Positions 52,599-62,052 of a stretch of DNA of 64,000 nt are shown here, piece after piece. Location: positions 62,001-126,000 of the forward strand of contig NZ_JANZLA010000004.1 in assembly GCF_025770785.1 (NCBI RefSeq). Direction: 5' to 3'. The DNA is from Cellulomonas sp. SG140. GTDB lineage: Bacteria; Actinomycetota; Actinomycetes; Actinomycetales; Cellulomonadaceae. Position 1 is the stretch's first letter, and each line of letters begins with the position of its first letter. The notes beneath the pieces are model-generated. The model was not told the origin of the DNA. It made no database searches and saw only the letters and a program-made list of their open reading frames with translations. The position numbers were made by a program, and so were the translations under genes.

Positions 52599-55500
52599 GT
52601 GACCCAGCCCGACCAGCACACCCCCTCTCCGGCGAGCGGGACGACGCCCGCCGCGACGGGCTTCGTCGACCGCCACGTCGGCCCGCGCGGCACCGACCTC
52701 GACGCGATGCTGCACGCCGTCGGCTACGCCGACCTCGACGCGCTCACCGACGCCGCCGTCCCTGCGGCGATCCGCACCGACCGCCCGCTGGCGCTCCCTG
52801 CCGCCCGCTCGGAGGAGCAGGTGCTCGCGGCCCTGCACGCGCTCGCAGACCGCAACCGCGTGCTGCGCCCGATGATCGGCCAGGGCTACTACGGCACCCA
52901 CACCCCCGCGGTGATCAGGCGCAACGTGCTCGAGTCCCCCGCCTGGTACACCAGCTACACCCCCTACCAGGCGGAGATCAGCCAGGGTCGCCTCGAGGCG
53001 CTGCTGACGTTCCAGCAGGTGGTGGAGGACCTCACGGCGCTGCCGGTGGCCAACGCGTCGATGCTCGACGAGGCGACCGCGGTGGCCGAGGCGGTCGCCC
53101 TGATGTGGCGGGCGCAGCGGAACAAGCCCGGCACGGTGGTGCTGGACGCGGACCTGTTCGGCCAGTCGCTGGCGGTGACCCGCGGGCGGGCCGAGGCGAT
53201 CGGGCTGCCGCTGGTGGTGGCGGACCTGCGGCACGGGCTGCCGGAGGTCGAGGGCGACCTGATCGGCGTGGTGGTGCAGCAGGTCGGCGCCTCCGGCCGC
53301 GTCATCGAGCTGGCGCCGGTGGTCCAGGCGGCCAAGGCGCGCGGCGCCCTGGTGACCGTCGCGGCGGACCTGCTCGCGCTGACCCTGCTGACGGCGCCCG
53401 GCGAGGTCGGTGCCGACGTGGCCGTCGGCTCCGCCCAGCGGTTCGGCGTGCCGCTGTTCGGCGGCGGTCCGCACGCCGCGTTCATGGCGGTGCGTGCCGG
53501 CCTGGAGCGCACCCTGCCCGGGCGTCTCGTCGGGGTCAGCGTCGATGCCGACGGGGCGCCTGCCTACCGGCTGGCCCTGCAGACGCGTGAGCAGCACATC
53601 CGCCGCGAGAAGGCGACCAGCAACATCTGCACGGCGCAGGCGCTGCTGGCGATCGTCGCGGCGATGTACGCCGTCTACCACGGGCCGGACGGCCTGCGGG
53701 CGATCGCGGAGAGGGTGCACGGCCTGGCCGTCGGGCTGGCCGCGGCGCTGCGCGAGGCGGGCGTCACGGTGGAGCACGACGACGTCTTCGACACCGTCCG
53801 CGCGCAGGTCCCGGGCTCACGTGCCCGCGAGATCGTCGAGCACGCCGCCGAACTCGGCGTGAACCTCTGGGCGCCCGACGACGACCACGTGCAGGCGTCG
53901 TGCGACGAGACCACCACGCCCGCCGACCTGGTCGCGGTGCTGACCGCCTTCGCCGAGGCGGGCGCCACCACGCTGGACGCCGGCGCCGACGACCGCTTCG
54001 TCGTCGCGACCCCCGACGCGCCGCCCGCCGCACCGGCCAACGCCGCCCTGCGCCGCACCACCGGCTACCTCGCCCACCCGGTGTTTCACGTGAATCGCTC
54101 GGAGACGGCGATGCTGCGCTACCTGCGCCGGCTGTCCGACAAGGACCTGGCTCTGGACCGCACGATGATCCCGCTCGGCTCCTGCACCATGAAGCTCAAC
54201 GCCACGGTGGAGATGGAGCCGATCAGCTGGCCCGGCTTCGCCGACATCCACCCCTACGCACCCGCCGAGCAGCAGGTCGGGTACGCGCAGCTCGTCTCCG
54301 ACCTCGAGAGCTGGCTGGCGGACATCACCGGGTACGACGCGGTGTCCGTGCAGCCCAACGCCGGGTCGCAGGGCGAGCTGGCCGGCCTGCTGGCGATCGC
54401 CGGCTACCACCGCTCTCGTGGCGACGTCGATCGCACGGTGTGCCTGATCCCGGCGAGCGCGCACGGCACCAACGCCGCCTCGGCCGCGCTCGCGGGGCTG
54501 CGCGTGGTGGTGGTCGGCACCGCCCCCGACGGGTCCATCGACCTCGACGACCTGCGCACCAAGCTGTCCGAGCACGGGCCGCAGGTCGCCGCGATCATGC
54601 TCACCTACCCCTCGACGCACGGCGTGTACGAGGAGCGGGTGCGCGAGGTGACCGAGCTGGTGCACCAGGCCGGTGGCCAGGTGTACATCGACGGCGCCAA
54701 CCTCAACGCGCTCGTCGGGCTGGCCCGGCCGCGGGAGCTCGGCGGCGACGTCTCCCACCTGAACCTGCACAAGACGTTCTGCATCCCGCACGGCGGTGGC
54801 GGTCCGGGCGTCGGCCCGATCGGCGTCGCGGCGCACCTCGCGCCGTTCCTGCCGGGCGACCCGACTCCCGGCCGGCACGCGTCCGCAGGCGACGTGACGG
54901 CGCAGGGAGGCGCGACGGACGGCGCAGCCGACGGCACCACGACGGAGACCGGCGCCCACGGGCGCCACGTCACCGCGCCGGTCGCCGCCGCCAACTGGGG
55001 GTCGGCCGGCATCCTGCCGATCGCGTGGGCCTACGTCGCCCTGATGGGTCCCGACGGCCTCACCCACGCCACCCGCACGGCGGTCCTCGCGGCGAACTAC
55101 CTGGCCAGCCGCCTGGACGAGCACTTCCCGGTCCTGTACACGGGCCCCGCCGGGCTGGTCGCGCACGAGTGCATCCTCGACCTGCGCCCGATCACCAAGG
55201 CGACCGGCGTCACCGCCGAGGACGTCGCCAAGCGGCTGATGGACTACGGGTTCCACGCGCCCACGCTGTCGTTCCCGGTGGCCGGCACGCTGATGGTCGA
55301 GCCGACCGAGAGCGAGGACCTCGGCGAGCTCGACCGGTTCGTCGACGCGCTCGTCGCGATCCGCCGCGAGATCGACGAGGTCGCCGCGGGCACGTGGCCG
55401 CTGGAGGACTCGCCGCTGCGCAACGCCCCGCACACCGCGGCGTCGCTGGTGGCCGACGAGTGGACCCACCCGTACTCCCGCGAGGCAGCCGCCTACGGCG

Positions 55501-55613
55501 TCCCGGCCCTGCGGCACGGCAAGTACTGGCCGCCCGTCCGCCGTATCGACGGCGCCCGTGGCGACCGTCAGCTCGTCTGCTCCTGCCCGCCCGTCGAGGC
55601 CTTCGAGGACTGA
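52599..55613 (+). CDS. gcvP: Glycine dehydrogenase (decarboxylating), P-protein
   Basis: A 1004-residue full-length fused P-protein (P1 and P2 halves in one chain), the PLP enzyme that decarboxylates glycine and passes aminomethyl to the lipoyl arm of GcvH. The PLP lysine is Lys725 in [11 protein letters not shown]; the glycine-rich loop GGGGPGVGP follows. [10 protein letters not shown] marks the N-terminus. An unusual Gly/Ala/Thr-rich insertion of about 40 residues lies after FLPGDP (about 755-795). GTG 52599 is chosen because GGAGG lies upstream and the riboswitch ends before it. gcvT follows five bases after the stop. Confidence 0.96.
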   Translation: MTQPDQHTPSPASGTTPAATGFVDRHVGPRGTDLDAMLHAVGYADLDALTDAAVPAAIRTDRPLALPAARSEEQVLAALHALADRNRVLRPMIGQGYYGTHTPAVIRRNVLESPAWYTSYTPYQAEISQGRLEALLTFQQVVEDLTALPVANASMLDEATAVAEAVALMWRAQRNKPGTVVLDADLFGQSLAVTRGRAEAIGLPLVVADLRHGLPEVEGDLIGVVVQQVGASGRVIELAPVVQAAKARGALVTVAADLLALTLLTAPGEVGADVAVGSAQRFGVPLFGGGPHAAFMAVRAGLERTLPGRLVGVSVDADGAPAYRLALQTREQHIRREKATSNICTAQALLAIVAAMYAVYHGPDGLRAIAERVHGLAVGLAAALREAGVTVEHDDVFDTVRAQVPGSRAREIVEHAAELGVNLWAPDDDHVQASCDETTTPADLVAVLTAFAEAGATTLDAGADDRFVVATPDAPPAAPANAALRRTTGYLAHPVFHVNRSETAMLRYLRRLSDKDLALDRTMIPLGSCTMKLNATVEMEPISWPGFADIHPYAPAEQQVGYAQLVSDLESWLADITGYDAVSVQPNAGSQGELAGLLAIAGYHRSRGDVDRTVCLIPASAHGTNAASAALAGLRVVVVGTAPDGSIDLDDLRTKLSEHGPQVAAIMLTYPSTHGVYEERVREVTELVHQAGGQVYIDGANLNALVGLARPRELGGDVSHLNLHKTFCIPHGGGGPGVGPIGVAAHLAPFLPGDPTPGRHASAGDVTAQGGATDGAADGTTTETGAHGRHVTAPVAAANWGSAGILPIAWAYVALMGPDGLTHATRTAVLAANYLASRLDEHFPVLYTGPAGLVAHECILDLRPITKATGVTAEDVAKRLMDYGFHAPTLSFPVAGTLMVEPTESEDLGELDRFVDALVAIRREIDEVAAGTWPLEDSPLRNAPHTAASLVADEWTHPYSREAAAYGVPALRHGKYWPPVRRIDGARGDRQLVCSCPPVEAFED

Positions 55614-55618
55614 TCACC

Positions 55619-56818
55619 ATGACCGACGCCACCACCACGCCCGCCTCCACGTCCGCCTCCGGGCCCGCCACCACGCCGGTCCCCGCCGCCGAGGACCGCC
55701 GCTCCCCGCTGCACGACGAGCACGTCGCCCTCGGCGCCACGCTGACGTCGTTCGCCGGCTGGCAGATGCCGCTGCGCTACACCTCCGACCTCGCCGAGCA
55801 CACCGCCGTCCGCTCCGCCGCGGGGCTGTTCGACCTGTCGCACATGGCCGAGATCGTCGTCACCGGCCCGGACGCCGGGGCCTTCCTCGACCGGGCGCTG
55901 GTCGGGCACGCCTCCGCGATCCGCCTGCTCGGGGCGAAGTACACGATGATCTGCGCACCGGACGGCGGCGTCATCGACGACCTGGTGGTCTACCACCTCG
56001 AGCCCGAGCGCTACCTGGTGGTCGCCAACGCCTCGAACCACGACCCGGTGCTGGCGGCGCTGACCGAGCGTGCCGCCGGGCTTGACGTCGCGGTGGACGA
56101 CGAGTCCGCGACCACGGCGCTGGTCGCGGTGCAGGGTCCGCGCGCGCTCGAGATCGTGCTCGCGGCGGGGATCGACCTCGCCGACGACGTGGTCACGGCG
56201 CTGAAGTACTACGCCTGCCTGCCGTTCACGTTCGCCGGTCGCCCGGCCCTGCTGGCCCGCACCGGGTACACCGGCGAGGACGGGTTCGAGTTCTACGTCG
56301 CGGCCGACGACGCGCCGGTGCTGTGGCGGCGGCTGCTCGAGGTGGGCACGCCGCTGGGCCTGGTGCCGGCGGGCCTGTCGGCACGTGACAGCCTCCGCCT
56401 CGAGGCCGGCATGCCGCTGTACGGCAACGAGCTGGACCGCACCACCACCCCGCACGACGCCGGCCTGGGCCGCGTGGTGGCTCTCGGCAAGACCGGTCCC
56501 GACGGGGCTCCGGTGCCGTTCGTCGGCCGGGAGGCGCTCGAGGCCCGCGCCGCTGCCGAGCCGACGCGGGTGCTGGTCGGCCTGGAGGGCCTCGGCCGCC
56601 GCGCTGCCCGGCACGGGTACCCGGTGCTCGCCGGCCCCGGCCAGGTGGTCGGCACCGTGACCTCCGGCGCGCCGTCGCCGACGCTGGGCCACCCGATCGC
56701 CATGGCCTACGTGCACCCGTCGGTCGCGACCGAGGGCACGCAGCTCGACGTCGACGTCCGTGGCCGCCCGGAGCCGGTGCGCGTCGTGGCGCTGCCGTTC
56801 TACCGCCGCCCGCGCTGA
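55619..56818 (+). CDS. gcvT: Aminomethyltransferase, T-protein
   Basis: A 399-residue tetrahydrofolate-dependent enzyme that takes the aminomethyl group from GcvH, making 5,10-methylene-THF and ammonia. Recognisable are LTSFAGWQMPLRYTSDLAEH, the FDLSHMAE folate loop, ARTGYTGEDGFE and RDSLRLEAGMPLYGNEL. The first 30 residues are Thr/Ala/Ser/Pro-rich and longer than usual. Translation starts five bases after gcvP, so it uses ribosomes from the upstream gene. Confidence 0.95.
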   Translation: MTDATTTPASTSASGPATTPVPAAEDRRSPLHDEHVALGATLTSFAGWQMPLRYTSDLAEHTAVRSAAGLFDLSHMAEIVVTGPDAGAFLDRALVGHASAIRLLGAKYTMICAPDGGVIDDLVVYHLEPERYLVVANASNHDPVLAALTERAAGLDVAVDDESATTALVAVQGPRALEIVLAAGIDLADDVVTALKYYACLPFTFAGRPALLARTGYTGEDGFEFYVAADDAPVLWRRLLEVGTPLGLVPAGLSARDSLRLEAGMPLYGNELDRTTTPHDAGLGRVVALGKTGPDGAPVPFVGREALEARAAAEPTRVLVGLEGLGRRAARHGYPVLAGPGQVVGTVTSGAPSPTLGHPIAMAYVHPSVATEGTQLDVDVRGRPEPVRVVALPFYRRPR

Positions 56819-56961
56819 CCAGCAGGATCACCGCCGTCGCCCGGCCGCCCCGATAGCGTCGGCACCACCGACCGCGAGCACCACGACCGCCGGCACCAGC
56901 ACCACCGCCAGCACCGCCACCGCCAGCCCCGCCAGCACCACGACCCGTCAGGAGAACAGCC
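56819..56961 (+). other. Low-complexity CACC/GCCA-rich spacer between gcvT and gcvH
   Basis: A 143-bp stretch made of degenerate repeats of CACCGCCAGC and CACCACGACC. No stable hairpin or promoter stands out. It probably lies inside the gcv mRNA. GGAGAAC precedes the gcvH ATG. Confidence 0.6.
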
Positions 56962-57339
56962 ATGGCCGCCGTCGAGCCCCCCGCCCACCTGCAGTACACC
57001 GTCGAGCACGAGTGGCTCGACTCCGGCTCCCCCGCCACGGTGGGCATCACCTCGGTGGCGGCCGACGCGCTGGGCGACATCGTCTACCTGGAGCTGCCGA
57101 CCGTCGGTGACCAGGTGACGGCCGGCGCCGTGATCGGCGAGGTGGAGTCCACCAAGTCGGTGTCCGAGCTGTTCTCCCCGGTCAGCGGCACCGTCGTGGA
57201 GGTCAACCAGGCCGCCGTCGACGACCCGTCCGTGGTGAACTCCGACCCGTACGGCGCCGGGTGGCTGCTCCGGGTGGACGTGACGGAGACCGGCACCCTG
57301 CTCTCGGCCGAGGAGTACGCCGGGCTCAACCCGGCCTGA
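56962..57339 (+). CDS. gcvH: Glycine cleavage system H-protein
   Basis: A 125-residue lipoyl carrier that shuttles the aminomethyl intermediate between GcvP and GcvT. Lipoylation site is Lys65 in [10 protein letters not shown], within the standard motif; [12 protein letters not shown] and [11 protein letters not shown] are family marks. AGGAGAAC precedes the ATG. It is the last gene of the riboswitch-controlled set; the L-protein (lipoamide dehydrogenase) gene is not here, although the flavin disulfide reductase at 20480 is a distant candidate. Confidence 0.96.
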   Translation: MAAVEPPAHLQYTVEHEWLDSGSPATVGITSVAADALGDIVYLELPTVGDQVTAGAVIGEVESTKSVSELFSPVSGTVVEVNQAAVDDPSVVNSDPYGAGWLLRVDVTETGTLLSAEEYAGLNPA

Positions 57340-57825
57340 GCCGTCGGCGCCTGAGCCTCGGCGGACTCACCCGGCGGGACCCGCGGGAGCCCTTGATCCT
57401 GGGCGATCGTCCAGTTTTCACCCGCACGACACGCGCCGGATGGTCCCTGCAGGGCCCCGTCGGGGCTGTCCGAGGGGTACGCGCGAGGCTCGCGGCGCCC
57501 TCGTCTGGCACACTGACCGGACGCGTTGAGGGCGATTTGTCTCATTCGCGTAACGATTTGCTGCCACGCGATCTCGAATCGATAACCAGGGGACATTCGT
57601 CCCTTGACCCGTTCGGGTGAATCGTGGGTGCTATTGCCTAGCGGTGTATCTCGACCGGATGCCGCGCGTCATTCTGGGCGCAAGCGTTCGGCGGCACGGG
57701 GGGGCCTGTGCAAGACGAGAGTCGGAAAGTGGCGTCATGGGGAGCCACCGACCTCCTCTCATCCGGTACGCAGCAGCACAGCGGGACCCGGAGGGGCCGG
57801 GGACCGTAGGCAACCGGAGGGCACC
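57340..57825 (+). other. Long 5' region of the solo LuxR gene
   Basis: A 486-bp non-coding stretch with clearly lower GC between about 57530 and 57660. It holds a hairpin GCCCC-gtc-GGGGC about 115 bases after gcvH, the inverted repeat GGGAC-attc-GTCCC (about 57593-57606) and TTGACC (57604-57609) with TGCTAT 19 bases further on, a weak promoter candidate. From there about 190 bases of untranslated leader run to the next ATG. No protein or known RNA is recognised. Confidence 0.5.
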
Positions 57826-58068
57826 ATGAGCATGTTGGAGACGGCCGCATCGGCCGGCACGACGACCGCACCGGTCGAGTCACTCACGCGCCGGGAGCGC
57901 GTTGTCCTCGCAGAGCTTGCCGAAGACGTCACGCTCGAGGAGATCGCAACCCGGCTGTTCGTCACGCGCAACACCGTGAAGTCGCAGGTCCGCAGCGTCT
58001 ATCGCAAGATCGGCGTCTCGACCCGCTCCGAGGCCGTGGCCTGGGCCGTCGCCCAGGGCATCCGCTGA
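57826..58068 (+). CDS. Stand-alone LuxR-type HTH protein
   Basis: An 80-residue protein made of almost nothing but the LuxR/GerE helix-turn-helix: LTRRERVVLAELAEDVTLEE, IATRLFVTRNTVKSQVRSVY and RKIGVSTRSEAVAWA. There is no receiver or ligand domain, so it must be controlled by its level, by dimerisation or by a partner. GGAGG lies six bases before the ATG. A long leader with an AT-richer promoter region precedes it, which suggests control at the mRNA level. Targets are unknown. Confidence 0.85.
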   Translation: MSMLETAASAGTTTAPVESLTRRERVVLAELAEDVTLEEIATRLFVTRNTVKSQVRSVYRKIGVSTRSEAVAWAVAQGIR

Positions 58069-58187
58069 TCAGCACCGCAGCACGTCCGCTGAGCACGACA
58101 GCAGCACCCGACACCCGCCGGCCGACCGGTCACCGCTGACCGGTCGGCCGTCATGTCCCTACCGGTGCGACTGGCAGACTGACGACC

Positions 58188-58628
58188 ATGGCACCGAGCC
58201 TCGTCGTCGCCGCCGCACTGGTGGACGACCTCGACGACCCGCAGCTGCTCCTCGCCGGTCGCCGCGCCACCCCGGCCAGCCTTGCCGGCCGCTGGGAGTT
58301 CCCCGGCGGCAAGGTCGACGCCGGGGAGTCCCCGGAGGAGGCCCTCCACCGGGAGATCCGTGAGGAGCTCGGCGTCCGCGTGGTGCTGGGCCGGGAGATC
58401 GTCGGCCCCGAGTCCGGGGCCTGGCGGCTGTCCGAGCGGTACGAGATGCGCCTGTGGCTGGCCGAGGTCTCGTCGGGGATCCCGGAGCCTCTGGTGGAGC
58501 ACGACGAGCTGCGCTGGCTGCCAGCCGGGCAGTGGCTCGGCGTGCCGTGGCTCGATGCCGACGTCCGCATCGTGACGGCGCTGCTGGACGTCCTCGCGGG
58601 CGGCGGCCCGCTGGCCGCAGCGCTCTAG
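58188..58628 (+). CDS. MutT-type Nudix hydrolase
   Basis: A 146-residue Nudix protein with a complete box, GGKVDAGESPEEALHREIRE followed by ELG, at about residues 42-64. The N-terminal VVAAALVDDLDDPQLLLAGRR and RWEFPGGK are typical of (deoxy)nucleoside triphosphate pyrophosphohydrolases that clear 8-oxo-dGTP or CTP analogues. It is a single gene with a hairpin CTGGAC-ctcg-GTCCAG (58650-58665) 22 bases after the stop, probably its terminator. Confidence 0.9.
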   Translation: MAPSLVVAAALVDDLDDPQLLLAGRRATPASLAGRWEFPGGKVDAGESPEEALHREIREELGVRVVLGREIVGPESGAWRLSERYEMRLWLAEVSSGIPEPLVEHDELRWLPAGQWLGVPWLDADVRIVTALLDVLAGGGPLAAAL

Positions 58629-58649
58629 CGTCGCGCCGAGGCGAGTCAC

Positions 58650-58665
58650 CTGGACCTCGGTCCAG
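58650..58665 (+). terminator. Small hairpin after the Nudix gene
   Basis: CTGGAC-CTCG-GTCCAG forms a perfect 6-bp stem with a four-base loop, in the gap before the ABC operon. There is no T run. Confidence 0.5.
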
Positions 58666-58741
58666 AACTTCGCCGGTACGCCACGTCCCGTTCATCCATC
58701 AGCACCTGGCACGTCGCCTGGCGTCGGTAGACACCGTGACG

Positions 58742-58760
58742 TGCCGACATCGCGTCGGCA
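58742..58760 (+). promoter_or_regulatory. Inverted repeat in the leader of the ABC operon
   Basis: TGCCGAC-atcgc-GTCGGCA, a perfect 7-bp inverted repeat 23 bases upstream of the binding-protein ATG. A TAGACA box lies just upstream (about 58727-58732). It may be an operator or a leader hairpin. Confidence 0.5.
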
Positions 58761-58783
58761 TCTCTTCCTACCGAGGGACAACG

Positions 58784-59941
58784 ATGCGCAAGCTGACCCT
58801 GCTCGCTCCTCTGGCCGTAGCGGCCCTCGCGCTGTCCGCGTGCAGCTCCGCGGTCGCCGGCACGTCGAGCACCGCCTCGTCGGGCGCCACCAGCGCCTCG
58901 GGGACGGCCGCTGCGACGAGCTGCGGGACCACCGTGCCGCAGATCGCCGCCGCCGCGAAGAAGGAGGGCGCGGTGAACCTCATCGCGCTGCCGGACACGT
59001 GGGCCAACTACGGCGGGATCCTCGACTCCTTCCGCAAGACGTACGGGATCAACGCCACCGTCGCCAACCCCGACGCCTCGTCCGCCGACGAGATCACCGC
59101 GATCAAGACCCTGCGCGGTCAGGCGAGCCAGCCCGAGCTGGTGGACGTCGGCGCGTCCTTCACGCAGCAGATGATCGACGACGGCTACGCGCAGACCTAC
59201 AAGCCGACCGTGTGGGACGAGATCCCGGCGAACCTCAAGGACGCCGACGGCCACTGGGTCGCCGCGTACTACGGCGTGATGTCCATCGGCGTGAACACCA
59301 AGCTGGTGAAGAACGCCCCCAAGACGTTCGCCGACCTGAAGGACCCGCAGTACAAGGGTCAGATCGGCCTCAACGGTGACCCGCGCGAGGCGGGTGCCGC
59401 GTTCGCCGCGGTGATGGCGGCGTCGCTGGCCAACGGCGGCAGCTTCGACGACATCAAGCCGGGGATCCAGTACTTCTCCGACCTGAAGAAGTCGGGCAAC
59501 CTCACGCTGACCAAGGTGAACAAGGCGAACCTGCTGTCCGGCGAGGTGCCGATCGCCCTCGACTGGACGTACAACTTCCCGGCCCTGAAGCCGCTGATGC
59601 AGCAGGCGGGCTTCGACCTGCAGGTCACCGTGCCGCAGGACGGCGTGTACGGCGGCTACTACGCGCAGTCGGTGGTGACGCAGTCGGCGCACCCGTGCGC
59701 CGCCGAGCTGTTCCTCGAGCACCTGGTGGGCAACGACGGTGCGCTCGGCTACCTCAAGGGCGGCGCCATCCCGGCCCGGTACGCCTCGCTGGTGAAGGCC
59801 GGCCTGGTGGACCAGGCGACGGCCGCGAACCTGCCCGACCCGGCCACCATCGCCAAGATCGCGTTCCCGACGCAGAAGCAGCTGGACGCCGCCAAGGCCG
59901 TCCTGGCCGCGCAGTGGGGACCGATGGTCGCGGACAAGTGA
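58784..59941 (+). CDS. ABC transporter substrate-binding lipoprotein (ThiB/PotD/FbpA-like)
   Basis: A 385-residue type II periplasmic-binding-fold protein. The signal peptide ends in the lipobox LSAC; a long Ser/Thr/Ala linker follows. KKEGAVNLIALPDTWANYGG and WVAAYYGVMSIGVNTKLV are typical of the group that carries thiamine, polyamines, iron or 2-aminoethylphosphonate; the ligand cannot be assigned. GAGGGACAACG precedes the ATG. Its stop overlaps the GTG of the first permease (GTGA). The set binding protein, two permeases, ATPase is complete. Confidence 0.87.
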   Translation: MRKLTLLAPLAVAALALSACSSAVAGTSSTASSGATSASGTAAATSCGTTVPQIAAAAKKEGAVNLIALPDTWANYGGILDSFRKTYGINATVANPDASSADEITAIKTLRGQASQPELVDVGASFTQQMIDDGYAQTYKPTVWDEIPANLKDADGHWVAAYYGVMSIGVNTKLVKNAPKTFADLKDPQYKGQIGLNGDPREAGAAFAAVMAASLANGGSFDDIKPGIQYFSDLKKSGNLTLTKVNKANLLSGEVPIALDWTYNFPALKPLMQQAGFDLQVTVPQDGVYGGYYAQSVVTQSAHPCAAELFLEHLVGNDGALGYLKGGAIPARYASLVKAGLVDQATAANLPDPATIAKIAFPTQKQLDAAKAVLAAQWGPMVADK

Positions 59942-60990
59942 CCGAGCTCCCGCTCACGGGGGTCACCCCGGCGGCCGGCCCCGACGTCAGCGCCACGCGC
60001 GCCGGCGCCGAGGCGGCCGCCCTCCCGGTGGCGCCGCCGGACGTCACGGCCAGCGACGTCACCACGGCTGCGGGCGTCGCGGCGCTGACCGTCGGCGCGC
60101 TGGGCGGGGACCGCTCGACGGCTGCGCCGACCCGCGCGCGGCGAGCGTGGCGACCGGCCGGCTCCACCGTGGCGCTGGTGCCGTTCCTGGTGTTCGTCGG
60201 GGTGTTCCTGCTGTGGCCGGTGGGAGCGGTGGTGGTCCACTCCGTCACGCCGGGCGGCAGCCTGGGGATCGGCGCCCTGGTCAGGGCGGTGTCCGGGCCG
60301 TACCGGTCGGCGTTCAGCAACTCGCTGACGCTGGCGGGCGCCTCTGCGGTGATCGGCGGGGTGCTGGGGCTCGCGCTCGCGTTCGCGCTGCGCGGGCTGC
60401 AGCGGCCGGCGTGGCTGCGTCCGACGATCGACGCCTGGAGCTCGGTCGCGTCCCAGCTCGGCGGCGTCCCGCTGGCCTTCGCGTTCGTCGCGCTGGTCGG
60501 CACCCAGGGGGTGCTGACCAAGGGGCTCGCGGCGCTGGGTGTCGACCTGGCGGGGGCGGGGTTCTCGCTGTCGACGCTGCCCGGGATGACGTTCGTCTAC
60601 CTGTACTTCGAGATCCCGCTGATGTTCCTCGTCGTCGCGCCGGCCGTCTCCGGGCTGCGCACCACCTGGCGCGAGGCCGCGGAGCTGATGGGAGCCGGTC
60701 CGGTGCGCTACTGGTGGGCCGTGGGCGGGCCCGTGCTCGCGCCGTCGGTGCTGGGCGGCATGCTGCTGCTGTTCATCAACGCGTTCAGCGCCTACGCCAC
60801 GGCGTACGTGCTCAACTCGAGCGGGCAGCTGGTGCCGCTGGCGATCCGGTTCGTGCTGCAGGGCAACGTGATCACCGGCGAGCAGGACCTGGGGTACGCC
60901 CTGGTGACGTGGACCGTGGCGCTGATGGCCGCCGGGCTGGTGCTGATGCACCTGCTGCAGCGTCGCGCCGCCCGCTGGTCGCGCGCATGA
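59938..60990 (+). CDS. ABC transporter permease (PotB/CysU-like)
   Basis: A 350-residue membrane protein with an unusually long Ala/Thr-rich cytoplasmic N-terminus (about 80 residues) before the first helix (STVALVPFLVFVGVFLLWPV). The EAA loop is TWREAAELMGAGPVRYWW followed by GGPVLAPS. Both start and end overlap neighbours by four bases, so the operon is tightly coupled. With the next gene it makes the membrane channel. Confidence 0.87.
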   Translation: MTELPLTGVTPAAGPDVSATRAGAEAAALPVAPPDVTASDVTTAAGVAALTVGALGGDRSTAAPTRARRAWRPAGSTVALVPFLVFVGVFLLWPVGAVVVHSVTPGGSLGIGALVRAVSGPYRSAFSNSLTLAGASAVIGGVLGLALAFALRGLQRPAWLRPTIDAWSSVASQLGGVPLAFAFVALVGTQGVLTKGLAALGVDLAGAGFSLSTLPGMTFVYLYFEIPLMFLVVAPAVSGLRTTWREAAELMGAGPVRYWWAVGGPVLAPSVLGGMLLLFINAFSAYATAYVLNSSGQLVPLAIRFVLQGNVITGEQDLGYALVTWTVALMAAGLVLMHLLQRRAARWSRA

Positions 60991-61928
60991 GCGCCGTGGT
61001 GGTGCCGGGGACGGGCCAGCAGGCCCCGATCCCGGCGGACGAGCGGGCCGGCGGGCCGGCCGGTCGGCGTCCGGCGGCTCGCCGTCTCCCGGCTCGGCGC
61101 CGCGGGACCGGGCGTCGTCGGCCGGGGCTCGAGGCGGTGCGCTGGACGTTCCTCGTCGTGCTCGGTCTGTACTTCGTCGTGCCGCAGCTGGCCATGGCTC
61201 GGTTCGCCTTCCAGAACGTGCCCGTCGTGCTGCTCGACCAGCACACGTTGTTCTCGCGCTGGTCGGCAGCCTCCCTGCTCAGGGCGCTGCACGAGCCCGC
61301 GCTGTGGCAGGCGGCCCGGACCAGCGCGCTGCTCGCGGTGCTCACGCTGGCGCTGGACCTCGCGCTGCTGCTGCCGCTCGCCATCGTCGCGGAGGTGCGG
61401 GCACCCCGGCTGCGGACCGTCCTCGCCACCGTGACCTTGCTGCCCTGGGTGGTGCCGCCGATCGCGCTGGTGGTGGGCGTGGCTGCGACGTTCCGCACGG
61501 TGGCGCCGGGCTTCCTGACGAGCCCGCTCGCCCTGGTGCCGTTCTACGCGGTGTGGGCGATGCCGTTCACCTACCGGGCGATCGACTCCGGCCTGCGGGC
61601 CGTCAACGCCCGCACGCTGGTCGAGGCGGCGCGCAGCCTCGGCGCCGGGCTGCCCACGGTCCTGTTCCGGGTGCTGATGCCCAACCTCAGCGCCTCCCTG
61701 GTGGCGGCCGGCGGGCTGACCGCCGCGCTGGTGCTCGGGGAGTTCGCGTTCGCGTCGCTGCTGCTCAAGACGACGTTGCCGACCTACCTGGTCGACTACC
61801 AGCGCGACGCCCCGCAGGCCGGCATGGCGCTCGCGCTCGCCGTGATGGTGCTGACGGCGCTCGCGCTGGGGGCCGTCGTGCACCTGCTGCGGCGCCGCGG
61901 CCTGGGCGTCAGCACCACCGGCTTCTGA
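60987..61928 (+). CDS. ABC transporter permease (PotC/FbpB-like)
   Basis: A 313-residue permease with an Arg/Pro/Ala-rich N-terminus (residues 1-48), then VRWTFLVVLGLYFVVPQLAM. The EAA loop is TLVEAARSLGAGLPTVLFRV and LMPNLSAS. The ATG overlaps the upstream stop (ATGA). The last codons GGC TTC TGA are the first unit of a short tandem repeat that continues into the spacer. Confidence 0.87.
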   Translation: MSAVVVPGTGQQAPIPADERAGGPAGRRPAARRLPARRRGTGRRRPGLEAVRWTFLVVLGLYFVVPQLAMARFAFQNVPVVLLDQHTLFSRWSAASLLRALHEPALWQAARTSALLAVLTLALDLALLLPLAIVAEVRAPRLRTVLATVTLLPWVVPPIALVVGVAATFRTVAPGFLTSPLALVPFYAVWAMPFTYRAIDSGLRAVNARTLVEAARSLGAGLPTVLFRVLMPNLSASLVAAGGLTAALVLGEFAFASLLLKTTLPTYLVDYQRDAPQAGMALALAVMVLTALALGAVVHLLRRRGLGVSTTGF

Positions 61929-61990
61929 CCGAACACCCCTCCGGCTTCTGACCGAGCACCCGTCGGCTTCTGACCGCAGACCCTCCGGCT
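61918..61990 (+). repeat. 22-23-bp tandem repeat that copies the permease gene end
   Basis: CCGGCTTCTGACCG recurs at 61918, 61941 and (as TCGGCTTCTGACCG) 61963, with a broken fourth unit at 61985. The first unit contains the last codons and stop of the permease. The duplication therefore arose from the gene end and creates extra TGA codons in the spacer. Confidence 0.85.
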
Positions 61991-62052
61991 GTAGGCCCGG
62001 CGGGCCGCCACCGCGCCGCACCACCCGACTTCCCGCACCAGAGGAGAACCCC

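Noticed and set aside
56819..56961. CRISPR-like repeats between gcvT and gcvH
   Set aside because: The CACC/GCCA units are short, irregular and without spacers of constant length; no cas gene is present.
57604..57825. Extended N-terminus of the LuxR protein from a TTG
   Set aside because: The TTG lies in the promoter-like region, and GGAGG before the ATG at 57826 gives a normal start for the HTH protein.
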